From contig CAZMGW010000011.1 in NCBI GenBank assembly GCA_964565935.1, positions 1 through 36,416 on the forward strand: a stretch of 36,416 bases of DNA. The letters run 5' to 3'. The position numbers and the translations under genes are program-made. Of this stretch, positions 24,986-33,390 are shown piece after piece; positions within the stretch are counted from its first letter, which is position 1; every line of letters begins with the position of its first letter. This DNA is from JBAXAM01 sp964565935. Lineage in GTDB: Bacteria > Pseudomonadota > Gammaproteobacteria > UBA9339. Below the pieces are notes generated by a model, which ran no database searches, was not told the DNA's origin, and saw only the letters and a program-made list of their open reading frames with translations.

Positions 24986-25004
24986 AATGTTGCCCCCTTT
25001 TTCT

Positions 25005-25150
25005 TAGGGCGTGTCATCAATTCTACTATCTTGGCAGTATCTCATTGATTTTCTGCGCTTCGCTCCTCACATACTTCTATGTATGCTGCGGTGCGATGCT
25101 CGAAAATCAATGAGCTACAGCTCAAGCTAGCGAATTGATGACACGCCCTA
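25005..25150. repeat. 146-bp MITE-like element with perfect 19-bp terminal inverted repeats
   Basis: Bases 25005-25023 (TAGGGCGTGTCATCAATTC) are the exact reverse complement of 25132-25150. The inner arms also pair: TCATTGATTTTC against GAAAATCAATGA, with a CATAC/GTATG tip. It has no coding capacity. The ends could be read as a TA duplication around GGGCGTG termini, as expected for IS630/Tc1-like mobilisation, but TA is palindromic so this is not proof. It occupies the spacer between rne and pntAa. Confidence 0.75.
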
Positions 25151-25167
25151 TCTGTTAAAAAATATTT

Positions 25168-27381
25168 TTATTCCTGTGGTGAATCTTCTCTTTTTGAATC
25201 ATTCAAATTTGTATTTTGAGTATCCGCAAAATGAACCTGCGGTTTCTCATTAACCACTACCGGTTCTGGCGTTTTTATTTCATGTTCATGTGATGTGAAA
25301 CTTGGTGACGACGACATCCCGGTATTTTCTGCCGGTCTTGTGTGGCCAGTTACCACTGAGTTTTCAGTATGGAAATTTTCCATTCTTTCTTTAGCGGGAG
25401 AAAATAAATTCTCCTCTTCTATGCGCTCGGCAGTTATTTCAGGATAAGTATTAGCGGGTGGCGGACCAAAGTGTTTTTTATTTACATCGCGATCACGATT
25501 GCCAGCAGGGTAACGGCCACGTTCACCACCACGACGGCGTGGGGGACGTTGAGTGCGCTCACTATGATAATCACGACTTTTTTTAACACCACCACGAGGC
25601 GTTTGTCTGCCTTTAAATGGTTGCGCTCCTCTTGAACCAGTTGACCCAGTGCTTGGTGTCGAAGACTTGTTTTTGGATTTTATCTCAACTGCTGTGGGTT
25701 TTTCATCCTCACCATCTTTTTTGAAAATCTTCCCAATAAAATGCTTAATACCAACAATTAGTCCTGAACCGTTTTCATGATCTTTTAAGGTCGATTGCAC
25801 TGCGGGTTTTTCCACACTACGTGTCGATATTACTTGTTTTTCTGGCATTTCGCTGTCCGGCAATTCAATCAAGTTGTAGCTTAAGTCAGTGCTTTTAGCT
25901 GCTTCATTGGCTCGTATGCGTTTAATTTTATATTGCGGGGTTGCTAAATGCTGATTAGGCAAAATGGTAATTCGTGCTTTTTGGCGTTTAGTGATTTCTG
26001 CTAAAATGTCGCGTTTTTCATTTAACATAAAAGTAGCGAAATCTAGTGGTAGTTGTATCTGTATCTCAGCAGTATTATCCTTGGCGGCTTCTTCCTCGAT
26101 CATCAGAACCATTGAAGATGCTAATGATTCAATACTTCTAATAGTGCCTTGACCATCACAACGAGGGCAGGGGACTTGTACGGCTTTACCCAAAAGTGAA
26201 CGCAAGCGCTGCCGTGACATCTCTAGCAAACCAAAACGCGTAATTTGTCCGACTTGAACACGTGCGCGGTCGCATTCCAAAGATTTGCGTAGCAACTGGC
26301 TTACTTCACGTTGGTGCCTGATGTGCGACATGTCAATAAAATCTATTACGATCAAGCCGCCAATATCGCGCAAGCGTAATTGACGAGCAATTTCCTCGGC
26401 TGCTTCAAGGTTGGTATTAAATGCGGTCTCTTCGATATCGCTACCGCCCGTCGCTTTTGCCGAGTTAACATCAACACTGACCAATGCCTCCGTGTGATCG
26501 ATAACTATGGACCCACCTGACGGCAAATGAACAATTCGTTGATAAGCGGTTTCAATTTGTTTTTCGATCTGGTAAAAACTAAAAAGAGGAGTCTTGCTTT
26601 GGTATAATTTAATACGATCGATAAAATCAGGTTTAACCTGCTCAATATACTCTTTTGATTTTTCAAATAGCTCGGGGTTATCAACCAAAATTTCCTTAAC
26701 TTCCTGGCGCAAGTAATCGCGGATTGCTCGCATAACTGTATCGCCTTCCTGGTAGATCAAAAATGGGGCAGGGCGCTCAGTTGACACTTTCTCTATTGCT
26801 TGCCATTGTCGCATTAAGGAATCCATATCCCACTTCAACTCATCCAAAGATTTTCCTACACCCGCGGTGCGTACAATCAAACCCATTCCTTCGGGTAAAT
26901 TGAGGTTACGCATAAGATCACGCAGCTCATCTCGCTCTTTACCTTCAACTCGGCGTGAAATTCCACCAACGCGCGGATTATTTGGCATTAAAACTAGATA
27001 TGAGCCGGCTAAACTGATAAAAGTAGTTAAGGCGGCCCCTTTGGTGCCTCGTTCTTCTTTATCAATCTGCACCATTATTTCTTGGCCTTCACGCAATGCA
27101 TCTCTAATGCTGAGACGTGAGAAGGATTCGTTGGCAACTTCAGGCTTAAAGTAAGAACGTGCGATTTCTTTGAAAGGTAAAAAGCCGTGACGATCAGCCC
27201 CATAATCAACAAAGGCGGCCTCTAAGCTCGGTTCTACCCGTGAAACTCGACCCTTGTAAATATTAGCTTTTTTTTGTTCAAATCCAGGATGTTCAATATC
27301 TAAATCATACAACAGTTGGTCCTTTACTAAAGCAACACGCACCTCATCCGGCTGAGTTGCGCTAATCAGCATTCTATTCAT
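25168..27381 (-). CDS. rne: Ribonuclease E
   Basis: RNase E is the endoribonuclease that starts mRNA decay and processes rRNA and tRNA at the inner membrane. The catalytic half is highly conserved: MNRMLISATQPDEVRVALV, the S1 domain (ANIYKGRVSRVEPSLEAAFVDYG), ALTTFISLAGSYLVLMPNNP, DVNSAK and LIVIDFIDM (the two Mg-binding Asp), and the Zn-link CPRCDGQG. The C-terminal part (about 500-737) is disordered and Arg/Gly/Pro-rich near 590-640, so the scaffold half is much shorter than in E. coli. It is divergent from rluC, as in E. coli, with a long leader (see 27382-27925). Confidence 0.96.
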   Translation of the reverse strand: MNRMLISATQPDEVRVALVKDQLLYDLDIEHPGFEQKKANIYKGRVSRVEPSLEAAFVDYGADRHGFLPFKEIARSYFKPEVANESFSRLSIRDALREGQEIMVQIDKEERGTKGAALTTFISLAGSYLVLMPNNPRVGGISRRVEGKERDELRDLMRNLNLPEGMGLIVRTAGVGKSLDELKWDMDSLMRQWQAIEKVSTERPAPFLIYQEGDTVMRAIRDYLRQEVKEILVDNPELFEKSKEYIEQVKPDFIDRIKLYQSKTPLFSFYQIEKQIETAYQRIVHLPSGGSIVIDHTEALVSVDVNSAKATGGSDIEETAFNTNLEAAEEIARQLRLRDIGGLIVIDFIDMSHIRHQREVSQLLRKSLECDRARVQVGQITRFGLLEMSRQRLRSLLGKAVQVPCPRCDGQGTIRSIESLASSMVLMIEEEAAKDNTAEIQIQLPLDFATFMLNEKRDILAEITKRQKARITILPNQHLATPQYKIKRIRANEAAKSTDLSYNLIELPDSEMPEKQVISTRSVEKPAVQSTLKDHENGSGLIVGIKHFIGKIFKKDGEDEKPTAVEIKSKNKSSTPSTGSTGSRGAQPFKGRQTPRGGVKKSRDYHSERTQRPPRRRGGERGRYPAGNRDRDVNKKHFGPPPANTYPEITAERIEEENLFSPAKERMENFHTENSVVTGHTRPAENTGMSSSPSFTSHEHEIKTPEPVVVNEKPQVHFADTQNTNLNDSKREDSPQE

Positions 27382-27597
27382 TATGTTAAACTCTTTGATT
27401 AATTGGCGTTTTTTTGTTTCGTATAAAGAGCACTTTGCATCTTTTATGCGTACTTATAATTTTTAAGTATATTTTTAACGCGCCTTTTTATTTTTATACC
27501 AGCTTTTTTAATCGGAATTCTTTCCTAACCACATGTTCTAACATGTTTTAATTCGCTGGTCCCTTTTATTTTTCTAGACCTCTGCATGGTCTTAGTT

Positions 27598-27667
27598 GGT
27601 AACCACAAGCTTTAGCCTGCGTGTTGAATTTACATCAAAATTTCGCGGGTTAAAGCCCGCGGCTACC
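27598..27667. repeat. REP-pair (BIME-like) element, copy 1
   Basis: It starts with GGTAACCACAAGCTTTAGCC and ends with CCCGCGGCTACC; the second unit is a CGCGGG/CCCGCG palindrome. The layout matches the element at 31203-31276. It lies in the predicted rne leader. Confidence 0.65.
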
Positions 27668-27711
27668 GATAATGCAGCAGATGCCTCTTTTCTTATGAAT
27701 TTAAATTCTAT

Positions 27712-27741
27712 TATATAGTATTATGGATAGAGTATTGACAA
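27712..27741 (-). promoter_or_regulatory. Candidate rne promoter
   Basis: On the minus strand TTGTCA (27741-27736) and TATATA (27717-27712) are 18 bases apart. This would give an rne leader of over 300 nt. It is a motif match only. Confidence 0.35.
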
Positions 27742-27925
27742 AAATTGTTTATAATCAACACATTACTATAAAAACATCATTAAAATATTAAATAAGCACC
27801 CCTGTTTCAGGGTCGCGCTAAGTTACTATTAAAGTAAAAAAAATGCAACAGTATTTTTTGTATTTGTAAATATCCAATTAAAAGATTATTGTCTCACTTT
27901 ATTCGGTAATAATTTTAATTTAAAT

Positions 27926-28873
27926 ATGCCCCAAAAAGACAAAATAACAAATAAATCCAATAAGTTGGTTGTTGATGCGGATTCCGCTGGCCAACGGATA
28001 GATAATTTTTTATTTAACAAAATGAAAAATGTCCCCAAAAGCCGTATCTATAAGATGTTGCGTGGTGGCGAAGTTAGGGTTAACGGGGGACGTATTGGAC
28101 CATCATATAAAATACAATCAAATGATTTAATAAGAATTCCTCCGTTTTGGAGTGACCCCGAAGAAATCAAAAATGAACCCAAAAGCAATTTAATAAAATT
28201 GTTATTGGATAGTATCATTTTTGAAGACGATAGAATTTTAGTCGTTAATAAACCATCTGGCATAGCAAGTCACGGCGGTAGCGGGATTAATTTTGGTGTG
28301 ATTGAGATTTTAAGGTCTGCCAGACCAGACTTAAGAGCGCTAGAGCTTGTTCATCGCCTTGACCGAGACACCTCAGGATGCATAGTTTTAGCTAAAAAAC
28401 GTAGTTCTTTGAGAGAGTTACACCAACTTATCCGTGATGGCAAGATTCTAAAAAAATACATTTTGTTAGTTCGCGGCCATTGGGATGGTGGTGAGCGCAT
28501 TGTTAGCGCGCCTTTATTAAAAAATCAATTAAGTTCGGGTGAACGCATTGTGACTGTTACTCAAGAAGGGAAAGAATCGACAACCATTTTCCAGCCAATA
28601 CGAAGTGGAGCTAACATATCGTTGCTAGATGCTGAGCTTAAAACTGGACGTACCCACCAAATTCGTGTTCATGCGACGCATATTGGCTATCCCATTGCTG
28701 GCGATGAAAAATACGGAGATAAAGAATTTAACCAGGAAATGAGATTGCTTGGTCTCAAGAGATTGTTTTTGCATGCGAAAGAAATGCGATTTGTGTGGTC
28801 TGATGGCGTAAAAGTAAATCTGGTTGCTTCTTTGGACTCGCAACTTGAGCAAATAATACACCAAATTTCTTAA
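27926..28873 (+). CDS. rluC: 23S rRNA pseudouridine synthase RluC/RluD family, probably RluC
   Basis: The enzyme isomerises uridines in 23S rRNA (955, 2504 and 2580 for E. coli RluC). An S4 RNA-binding domain (about 13-70, GQRIDNFLFNKMKNVPKSRIYKMLRGGEVRVNG) precedes the catalytic domain with the HRLDRDTSG motif (catalytic Asp) and LKTGRTHQIRVHATHIGYPIAGDEKYG. At 315 residues it is full length. RluC rather than RluD rests on the position: divergent from rne and just upstream of rpmF-plsX, as in E. coli. Confidence 0.9.
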   Translation: MPQKDKITNKSNKLVVDADSAGQRIDNFLFNKMKNVPKSRIYKMLRGGEVRVNGGRIGPSYKIQSNDLIRIPPFWSDPEEIKNEPKSNLIKLLLDSIIFEDDRILVVNKPSGIASHGGSGINFGVIEILRSARPDLRALELVHRLDRDTSGCIVLAKKRSSLRELHQLIRDGKILKKYILLVRGHWDGGERIVSAPLLKNQLSSGERIVTVTQEGKESTTIFQPIRSGANISLLDAELKTGRTHQIRVHATHIGYPIAGDEKYGDKEFNQEMRLLGLKRLFLHAKEMRFVWSDGVKVNLVASLDSQLEQIIHQIS

Positions 28874-28921
28874 CTTGTTTATTGTATTGAGGATTTTTTT
28901 GTAGCGATAACCAATTAAATT

Positions 28922-28950
28922 TTGACATGGTAAATTACTGCAGTTAGTAT
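28922..28950 (+). promoter_or_regulatory. Probable sigma70 promoter of the rpmF-plsX-fab operon
   Basis: A consensus TTGACA (28922-28927) is followed after 17 bases by TAGTAT (28945-28950). It lies in the short rluC-rpmF spacer, about 35 bases before the rpmF start codon. Confidence 0.65.
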
Positions 28951-28985
28951 TCTTCCGAATTTCAAATTTCATATCGGAGAAGAAA

Positions 28986-29189
28986 ATGGCTGTTCAAAAA
29001 AGCAGAGTAACTAGATCGAAGCGTGGCATGCGTCGTGCGCATAATGCATTAACTGCCCCGACCTTATCAGTAGATAAAACTTCTGGTGAAACCCACCGCC
29101 GTCATCACATGACTAAAGATGGTTATTATCGTGGTCGTCAGGTTATTGCACCAAAACCTATCAAAAACACTGAAACTGATACAGAGTAA
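28986..29189 (+). CDS. rpmF: 50S ribosomal protein L32
   Basis: L32 is a small protein of the large ribosomal subunit. The N-terminus MAVQKSRVTRSKRGMRRAHNAL and the HRRHHMTKDGYYRGRQVI motif are diagnostic. The 67 residues are slightly longer than the usual 56-60, with an acidic Thr/Glu tail. The Zn-type cysteines are absent, as in other gammaproteobacterial L32. A GGAGAAG ribosome-binding site precedes the ATG. It opens the fatty-acid synthesis operon. yceD, the usual partner upstream, is missing. Confidence 0.97.
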   Translation: MAVQKSRVTRSKRGMRRAHNALTAPTLSVDKTSGETHRRHHMTKDGYYRGRQVIAPKPIKNTETDTE

Positions 29190-29194
29190 CCCCC

Positions 29195-30229
29195 TTGGAA
29201 AAAATCACGATTTCAATTGATGCTATGGGCGGAGATCATGGACCAAGTGTTACGGTACCTGCTGCCTTTAAGTTATTAGCGCAATATCCAAATGTAAGAT
29301 TTATTTTAGTTGGCAATCAAGACGTTTTAAACGCCAAGATAGCTGCCCAAAATACCAAACTTCAAGACCGCATTGTCGTTCAACATGCTTCTGAAGAAGT
29401 GTTAATGGACGAGTTGCCTTCCAAAGCTTTGCGCAACAAAAAAGACTCATCAATGCGAGTTGCAATTAATTTGGTTAAAGATGGCATAGCTCAAGCGTGC
29501 GTGAGCGCAGGTAATACTGGCGCTTTAATGGCCACCGCAAGATTTGTGCTAAAAACCTTGCCAGGTATTGATCGCCCGGCAATTACCACACCTTTCCCTA
29601 CAGTTATTCCTGATAAAACCACACACGTGTTAGACCTGGGTGCCAATGTTGACTCAGACGCTAATTATCTTTGTCAATTTGCGGTAATGGGCTCAGTGTT
29701 GGCTTCAGTAGTAGATAATATTACCAGGCCAAAAGTGGCTTTACTCAATATAGGTTCTGAAGAAAACAAAGGTAATGAGCAAATTAAAAAAGCCGCACAC
29801 AGCCTCTCCGAAAACAAAAACATAAACTACGTTGGTTTTGTTGAGGGTGATGATATTTTTAAAGGCACAGTCGATGTCATCGTGTGCGATGGTTTTATTG
29901 GCAACATCATGCTTAAATCCATCGAGGGCGTGCTAAAACTGGTTGCTTTTTATGCTAAACGCAACATGCTGCGTAATCTTTTTACTAAATTTTTGACACT
30001 TCTTGCATTGCCAATGCTAAGAAAATTGCACCGCGACATAGACCCTCACAAATACAACGGCGCCACCCTTATAGGGCTGCAGGGAGTAGTAATTAAAAGC
30101 CATGGTAGTGCGAATATTGCGTCGTTTACTTCCGCTTTAGAAAAAGCAATTGTTGAAGCAGAAAAACAAGTACCACAAAAAATTCGCGATGAACTAACCA
30201 AAGTTTTACAAGAATCTAAACTAACATGA
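29195..30229 (+). CDS. plsX: Phosphate acyltransferase PlsX
   Basis: PlsX makes acyl-phosphate from acyl-ACP for phospholipid synthesis. It shows ISIDAMGGDHGP at the N-terminus, SAGNTGALMA, ALLNIGSEENKGNE, YVGFVEGDDIFKGTVDVIVCDGFIGN and GVVIKSHGSA. The 344 residues are of normal length. It starts with TTG five bases after the rpmF stop; no ATG nearby fits the family N-terminus. Its stop overlaps the fabH start (ATGA). Confidence 0.96.
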   Translation: MEKITISIDAMGGDHGPSVTVPAAFKLLAQYPNVRFILVGNQDVLNAKIAAQNTKLQDRIVVQHASEEVLMDELPSKALRNKKDSSMRVAINLVKDGIAQACVSAGNTGALMATARFVLKTLPGIDRPAITTPFPTVIPDKTTHVLDLGANVDSDANYLCQFAVMGSVLASVVDNITRPKVALLNIGSEENKGNEQIKKAAHSLSENKNINYVGFVEGDDIFKGTVDVIVCDGFIGNIMLKSIEGVLKLVAFYAKRNMLRNLFTKFLTLLALPMLRKLHRDIDPHKYNGATLIGLQGVVIKSHGSANIASFTSALEKAIVEAEKQVPQKIRDELTKVLQESKLT

Positions 30230-31185
30230 AATATACTCGTATTATCGGCACCGGTAGCTATCTTCCTAACAAGCTTTTGACCAACGCTGATTTAGAAAAA
30301 ATAGTCGATACCACTGATGAATGGATTCTTGACCGTACGGGGATTAGAACGCGGCATATTATGGCTGCAGATGAGTCAACTACCAGTATGGCTGAAATTG
30401 CTGCCAGAAGGGCTATTGAAGCCTCCGGCATTGATAAAAATGAAATTCAACTAATAATTGTTGCCACCTCCACACCACAAAAGTTTTTTCCAAATACCGC
30501 TTGTTGCCTTCAAAATCTTTTAGGGATAACTTCAACCCTGTGTCCAGCATTTGATGTTAGCGCAGCATGCAGCGGTTTTATTTATGCCTTAAGCATCGCC
30601 GATCAATACATTCGTTCAGGTGTAGTTAAGTGTGCTTTGGTTGTGGGAGCAGATTCTTTAACAAGACTTGTTGATTGGTCTGATCGTTCGACTTGTATTT
30701 TATTTTCTGACGGAGCGGGCGCAGTTATTCTTAAAGCTGACAACGAACCGGGAATTTATTCAACACACCTACACGCAGACGGCAGTTATAACGATCTAAT
30801 TGAACATTCTGGAACCCTCTATAATGACGACGAACCGCGTCATATCAAAATGCAAGGCAATAAAGTATTTAAAATAGCAGTAAATAAATTAGACGGAATT
30901 GTAGAAGAAGCTCTTAAGGCTAACAATATCGAGCAATCACAAGTTGATTGGTTGATTCCACATCAAGCCAACTTACGCATTATTTTAGCAACAGCCAAGA
31001 AGCTTAATTTGCCGATGGAAAAAGTAATTCTAACCATAGAAGATCAGGGCAACACATCAGCAGCTTCGGTACCATTGGCGCTCGATATTGGGGTGCGCGA
31101 CGGTAGGGTTAAAAAAGGCCAGCTTATATTGCTTGAGGCGTTTGGTGCTGGATTAGGATGGGGCGTGGCTCTTATAAAATATTAG
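30226..31185 (+). CDS. fabH: 3-oxoacyl-ACP synthase III
   Basis: FabH starts fatty-acid synthesis by condensing acetyl-CoA with malonyl-ACP. The catalytic triad is visible: Cys in DVSAACSGF, His in IPHQANLRI and Asn in DQGNTSAAS. The N-terminus (TRIIGTGSYLPNKLLTN) and TDEWILDRTGIRTRH are typical. It is 319 residues and complete, and is translationally coupled to plsX. A REP-pair element separates it from fabD. Confidence 0.96.
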   Translation: MKYTRIIGTGSYLPNKLLTNADLEKIVDTTDEWILDRTGIRTRHIMAADESTTSMAEIAARRAIEASGIDKNEIQLIIVATSTPQKFFPNTACCLQNLLGITSTLCPAFDVSAACSGFIYALSIADQYIRSGVVKCALVVGADSLTRLVDWSDRSTCILFSDGAGAVILKADNEPGIYSTHLHADGSYNDLIEHSGTLYNDDEPRHIKMQGNKVFKIAVNKLDGIVEEALKANNIEQSQVDWLIPHQANLRIILATAKKLNLPMEKVILTIEDQGNTSAASVPLALDIGVRDGRVKKGQLILLEAFGAGLGWGVALIKY

Positions 31186-31202
31186 TTGAGACCACATGGT
31201 TT

Positions 31203-31276
31203 GGTAGTCGCAGGCTTTAGCCTGCGTTTTTCGATAAGGGCACATTCTAGCACGCAGGCTAAAGCCTGCGGCTACC
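31203..31276. repeat. REP-pair (BIME-like) element, copy 2, between fabH and fabD
   Basis: Two inverted units face each other: GGTAGTCGCAGGCTTTAGCC at the left and GCAGGCTAAAGCCTGCGGCTACC read at the right, with each core (GCAGGCTTTAGCCTGC) itself palindromic. It lies inside an operon, so it is transcribed and may affect the stability of the fab mRNA. Confidence 0.75.
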
Positions 31277-31308
31277 GAGATGTGTTCAAATTGTCTAGCG
31301 AGTCGCTT

Positions 31309-32250
31309 ATGAACAGTAAATTAGCCATGGTTTTTCCGGGACAAGGGTCGCAATCTATTGGCATGCTAAAGGAATTGGCGGCCGAATTTCCCCAAATTCA
31401 AATAACTTTTGCTGAAGCTTCAGAAGTTCTCAATTATGACCTATGGGATTTAACGCAAAATGGCCCGATAGAAAAACTCAATCAAACAGAATTTACTCAG
31501 CCCGCTTTATTAACAGCTGGCGTAGCTGTGTGGAAAATATGGCGGGAAAAAAATCATACTTTACCCGCATTTATGGCGGGGCATAGCTTGGGCGAGTATA
31601 CGGCTTTGGTGTGCGCTGAAGCAATAACTTTTATTGATGCAGTAAAATTAGTTCGAGATCGCGGTCATTTTATGCAAAATGCATATCACAGCAAAGGAGC
31701 AATGGTTGCAATTGTTGGTTTATCAGATGATTTAATTGAGCAGATTTGTAGTGAAGCTGCACGAACAGAAGTTCTAGTACCAGCCAATTATAATTCTATT
31801 GGACAAACCGTTCTTGCTGGACAACTTAGCGCAGCTAGACGGGCAGTAGATCTTGCCAAAAATGCTGGCGCTAAGATAGCAAAACTCCTTCCTGTAAGTG
31901 TGCCATCACATTGCGCACTGATGAAACCAGCTGCTGAACAATTGCTCAGGCGCCTTGAACAAGTGGCAATTAGCACTCCAAAAATCCCGGTGATTCACAA
32001 CGCTGATGTTGCTAACTATCACGATCCGAATGAAATTCGTGCCGTACTTGCACGACAATTATACAGTCCCGTTCGCTGGGTTGAAACCATACAACTTATG
32101 ATTAATAATGGGGTTAATCATGTTTTAGAGTGCGGACCAGGTAAGGTATTAACCGGATTAAACAAAAGGATTAGCACTGAAATAATAACTGATTTTCTTG
32201 GTGAACCAAGCAAAATTGTGAATATCGGTAATGGTAATAACGCAGGTTAG
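31309..32250 (+). CDS. fabD: Malonyl-CoA:ACP transacylase
   Basis: FabD transfers malonyl from CoA to ACP. The protein begins MNSKLAMVFPGQGSQ, then has the nucleophile motif GHSLGEY, a conserved Arg in VRDRGHFMQ and the catalytic His in VPSHCALMKPA. The frame is open back to 31186, but the extra 41 residues are the translation of the REP-pair element and match no FabD. The start at 31309 gives 313 residues, the usual size. Confidence 0.95.
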   Translation: MNSKLAMVFPGQGSQSIGMLKELAAEFPQIQITFAEASEVLNYDLWDLTQNGPIEKLNQTEFTQPALLTAGVAVWKIWREKNHTLPAFMAGHSLGEYTALVCAEAITFIDAVKLVRDRGHFMQNAYHSKGAMVAIVGLSDDLIEQICSEAARTEVLVPANYNSIGQTVLAGQLSAARRAVDLAKNAGAKIAKLLPVSVPSHCALMKPAAEQLLRRLEQVAISTPKIPVIHNADVANYHDPNEIRAVLARQLYSPVRWVETIQLMINNGVNHVLECGPGKVLTGLNKRISTEIITDFLGEPSKIVNIGNGNNAG

Positions 32251-32279
32251 AAACTGCATAATTTTAAGGCGGAAAGTAT

Positions 32280-33023
32280 ATGTCTATAAAAAACAAAGTT
32301 GCATTAATTACAGGCGCCAATCGTGGCATCGGCAAAGCTATTGCGCTTCAGCTTGCTAAAGCTGGCGCGATCGTGGTTGGGGTTGATTATAGTGAGGAAT
32401 ATGCCAACAACATTTCGCTTTTTCTAAATGAGCTTGGTCTAAAAGGAAAGGGGTTTGTTATGGACGTGACCAAGCAGGAATCCATTGAAAATTCGATGGA
32501 ACAAATAATTAAAGAATACGGAGCACCAGCTATTTTAGTTAATAACGCGGGGATCACTCGCGATAATTTAATGCTTCGCATGTCACAAGAAGAGTGGGAT
32601 CAGGTAATAGCAACCAATTTGACTTCTATATTTCGCTTATGCCGTTTTTGTATTCGTGACATGGTGAAAGCGCGTTGGGGTAGGATTATTAATATTGCTT
32701 CAATTGTTGCTTATACCGGTAATCCCGGACAAGCAAATTATGCTGCTGCTAAAGCTGGAATGGTGGGGTTTAGTAAATCTTTGGCGCTTGAGGTTGCTTC
32801 GCGCAATATTACAGTAAATTGCATTGCCCCGGGATTTATCGAAACGGATATGACGAAAAAGCTAACTGCTGAGCAGAGAGAAAAATTATTAGCAACAGTA
32901 CCAATGAAACGTATTGGTCAACCAGAGGACATAGCACAAAGTGTAGTTTTTTTAGCAAGCGAAGAAGCCTCTTATATTACTGGGTCAACCATGCATGTTA
33001 ATGGCGGCATGTATATGATTTAA
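32280..33023 (+). CDS. fabG: 3-oxoacyl-ACP reductase
   Basis: FabG reduces 3-ketoacyl-ACP with NADPH. This short-chain dehydrogenase of 247 residues has the TGANRGIGKAIA cofactor loop, LVNNAGITRDNLMLRM, the catalytic Ser in NIASIVAYTGNPGQANYAAAK together with Tyr and Lys, and the C-terminal ITGSTMHVNGGMYM. It lies between fabD and acpP in the standard order; GGCGGAAAG precedes the ATG. Confidence 0.96.
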   Translation: MSIKNKVALITGANRGIGKAIALQLAKAGAIVVGVDYSEEYANNISLFLNELGLKGKGFVMDVTKQESIENSMEQIIKEYGAPAILVNNAGITRDNLMLRMSQEEWDQVIATNLTSIFRLCRFCIRDMVKARWGRIINIASIVAYTGNPGQANYAAAKAGMVGFSKSLALEVASRNITVNCIAPGFIETDMTKKLTAEQREKLLATVPMKRIGQPEDIAQSVVFLASEEASYITGSTMHVNGGMYMI

Positions 33024-33126
33024 ATGGTGAAAAATATTGCTTGCAAGTTAGTGGCTTTTGAATAAACTAACAACGCTATTTTGGTTTTACAGTTTAACTT
33101 ATTAACATTTATGAGGAAATTGCAGT

Positions 33127-33372
33127 ATGCCAACTATTGAAGAACGTGTTAAAAAGATTATCGCCGAGCAGTTGGGCGTTAATGAAAATGAAATTACTAA
33201 TGAATCTTCTTTTGTTGATGACTTAGGGGCTGATTCATTGGACACTGTCGAGCTGGTTATGGCCTTAGAAGAAGAATTCAGCACCGAAATTCCTGATGAA
33301 GACGCTGAAAAGATTACGACGGTGCAACAAGCCATTGATTATATCCAATCTCATATTAAAGAAGCTCAATAA
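33127..33372 (+). CDS. acpP: Acyl carrier protein
   Basis: This acidic 81-residue protein carries growing acyl chains on a phosphopantetheine attached to the Ser of DDLGADSLDTVELVMALEE. It opens with TIEERVKKIIAEQLGV and ends with a slightly extended tail. TGAGGAAAT before the ATG is a good ribosome-binding site. The spacer from fabG (103 bp) is longer than others in the operon and could hold an extra promoter for this highly expressed gene, though I see no clear boxes. Confidence 0.97.
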   Translation: MPTIEERVKKIIAEQLGVNENEITNESSFVDDLGADSLDTVELVMALEEEFSTEIPDEDAEKITTVQQAIDYIQSHIKEAQ

Positions 33373-33390
33373 AGATAAGAGGATATTGCC

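Larger units (their letters stand above)
27382..27925. other. rne-rluC divergent regulatory spacer
   Basis: These 544 bases contain no gene. They hold the rne leader, a REP-pair element (27598-27667), a small palindrome ACATGTTCTAACATGT (about 27533-27548), a candidate rne promoter (27712-27741) and, nearer rluC, a CCCTG/CAGGG hairpin (about 27799-27811). In E. coli a long structured rne leader mediates autoregulation; a similar role here is inference. Confidence 0.5.

Noticed and set aside
27735..27754. TTGACA followed by TATAAT on the plus strand upstream of rluC
   Set aside because: The two boxes are only 9 bases apart, far below the 16-18 needed for a sigma70 promoter, so they cannot work as a pair.
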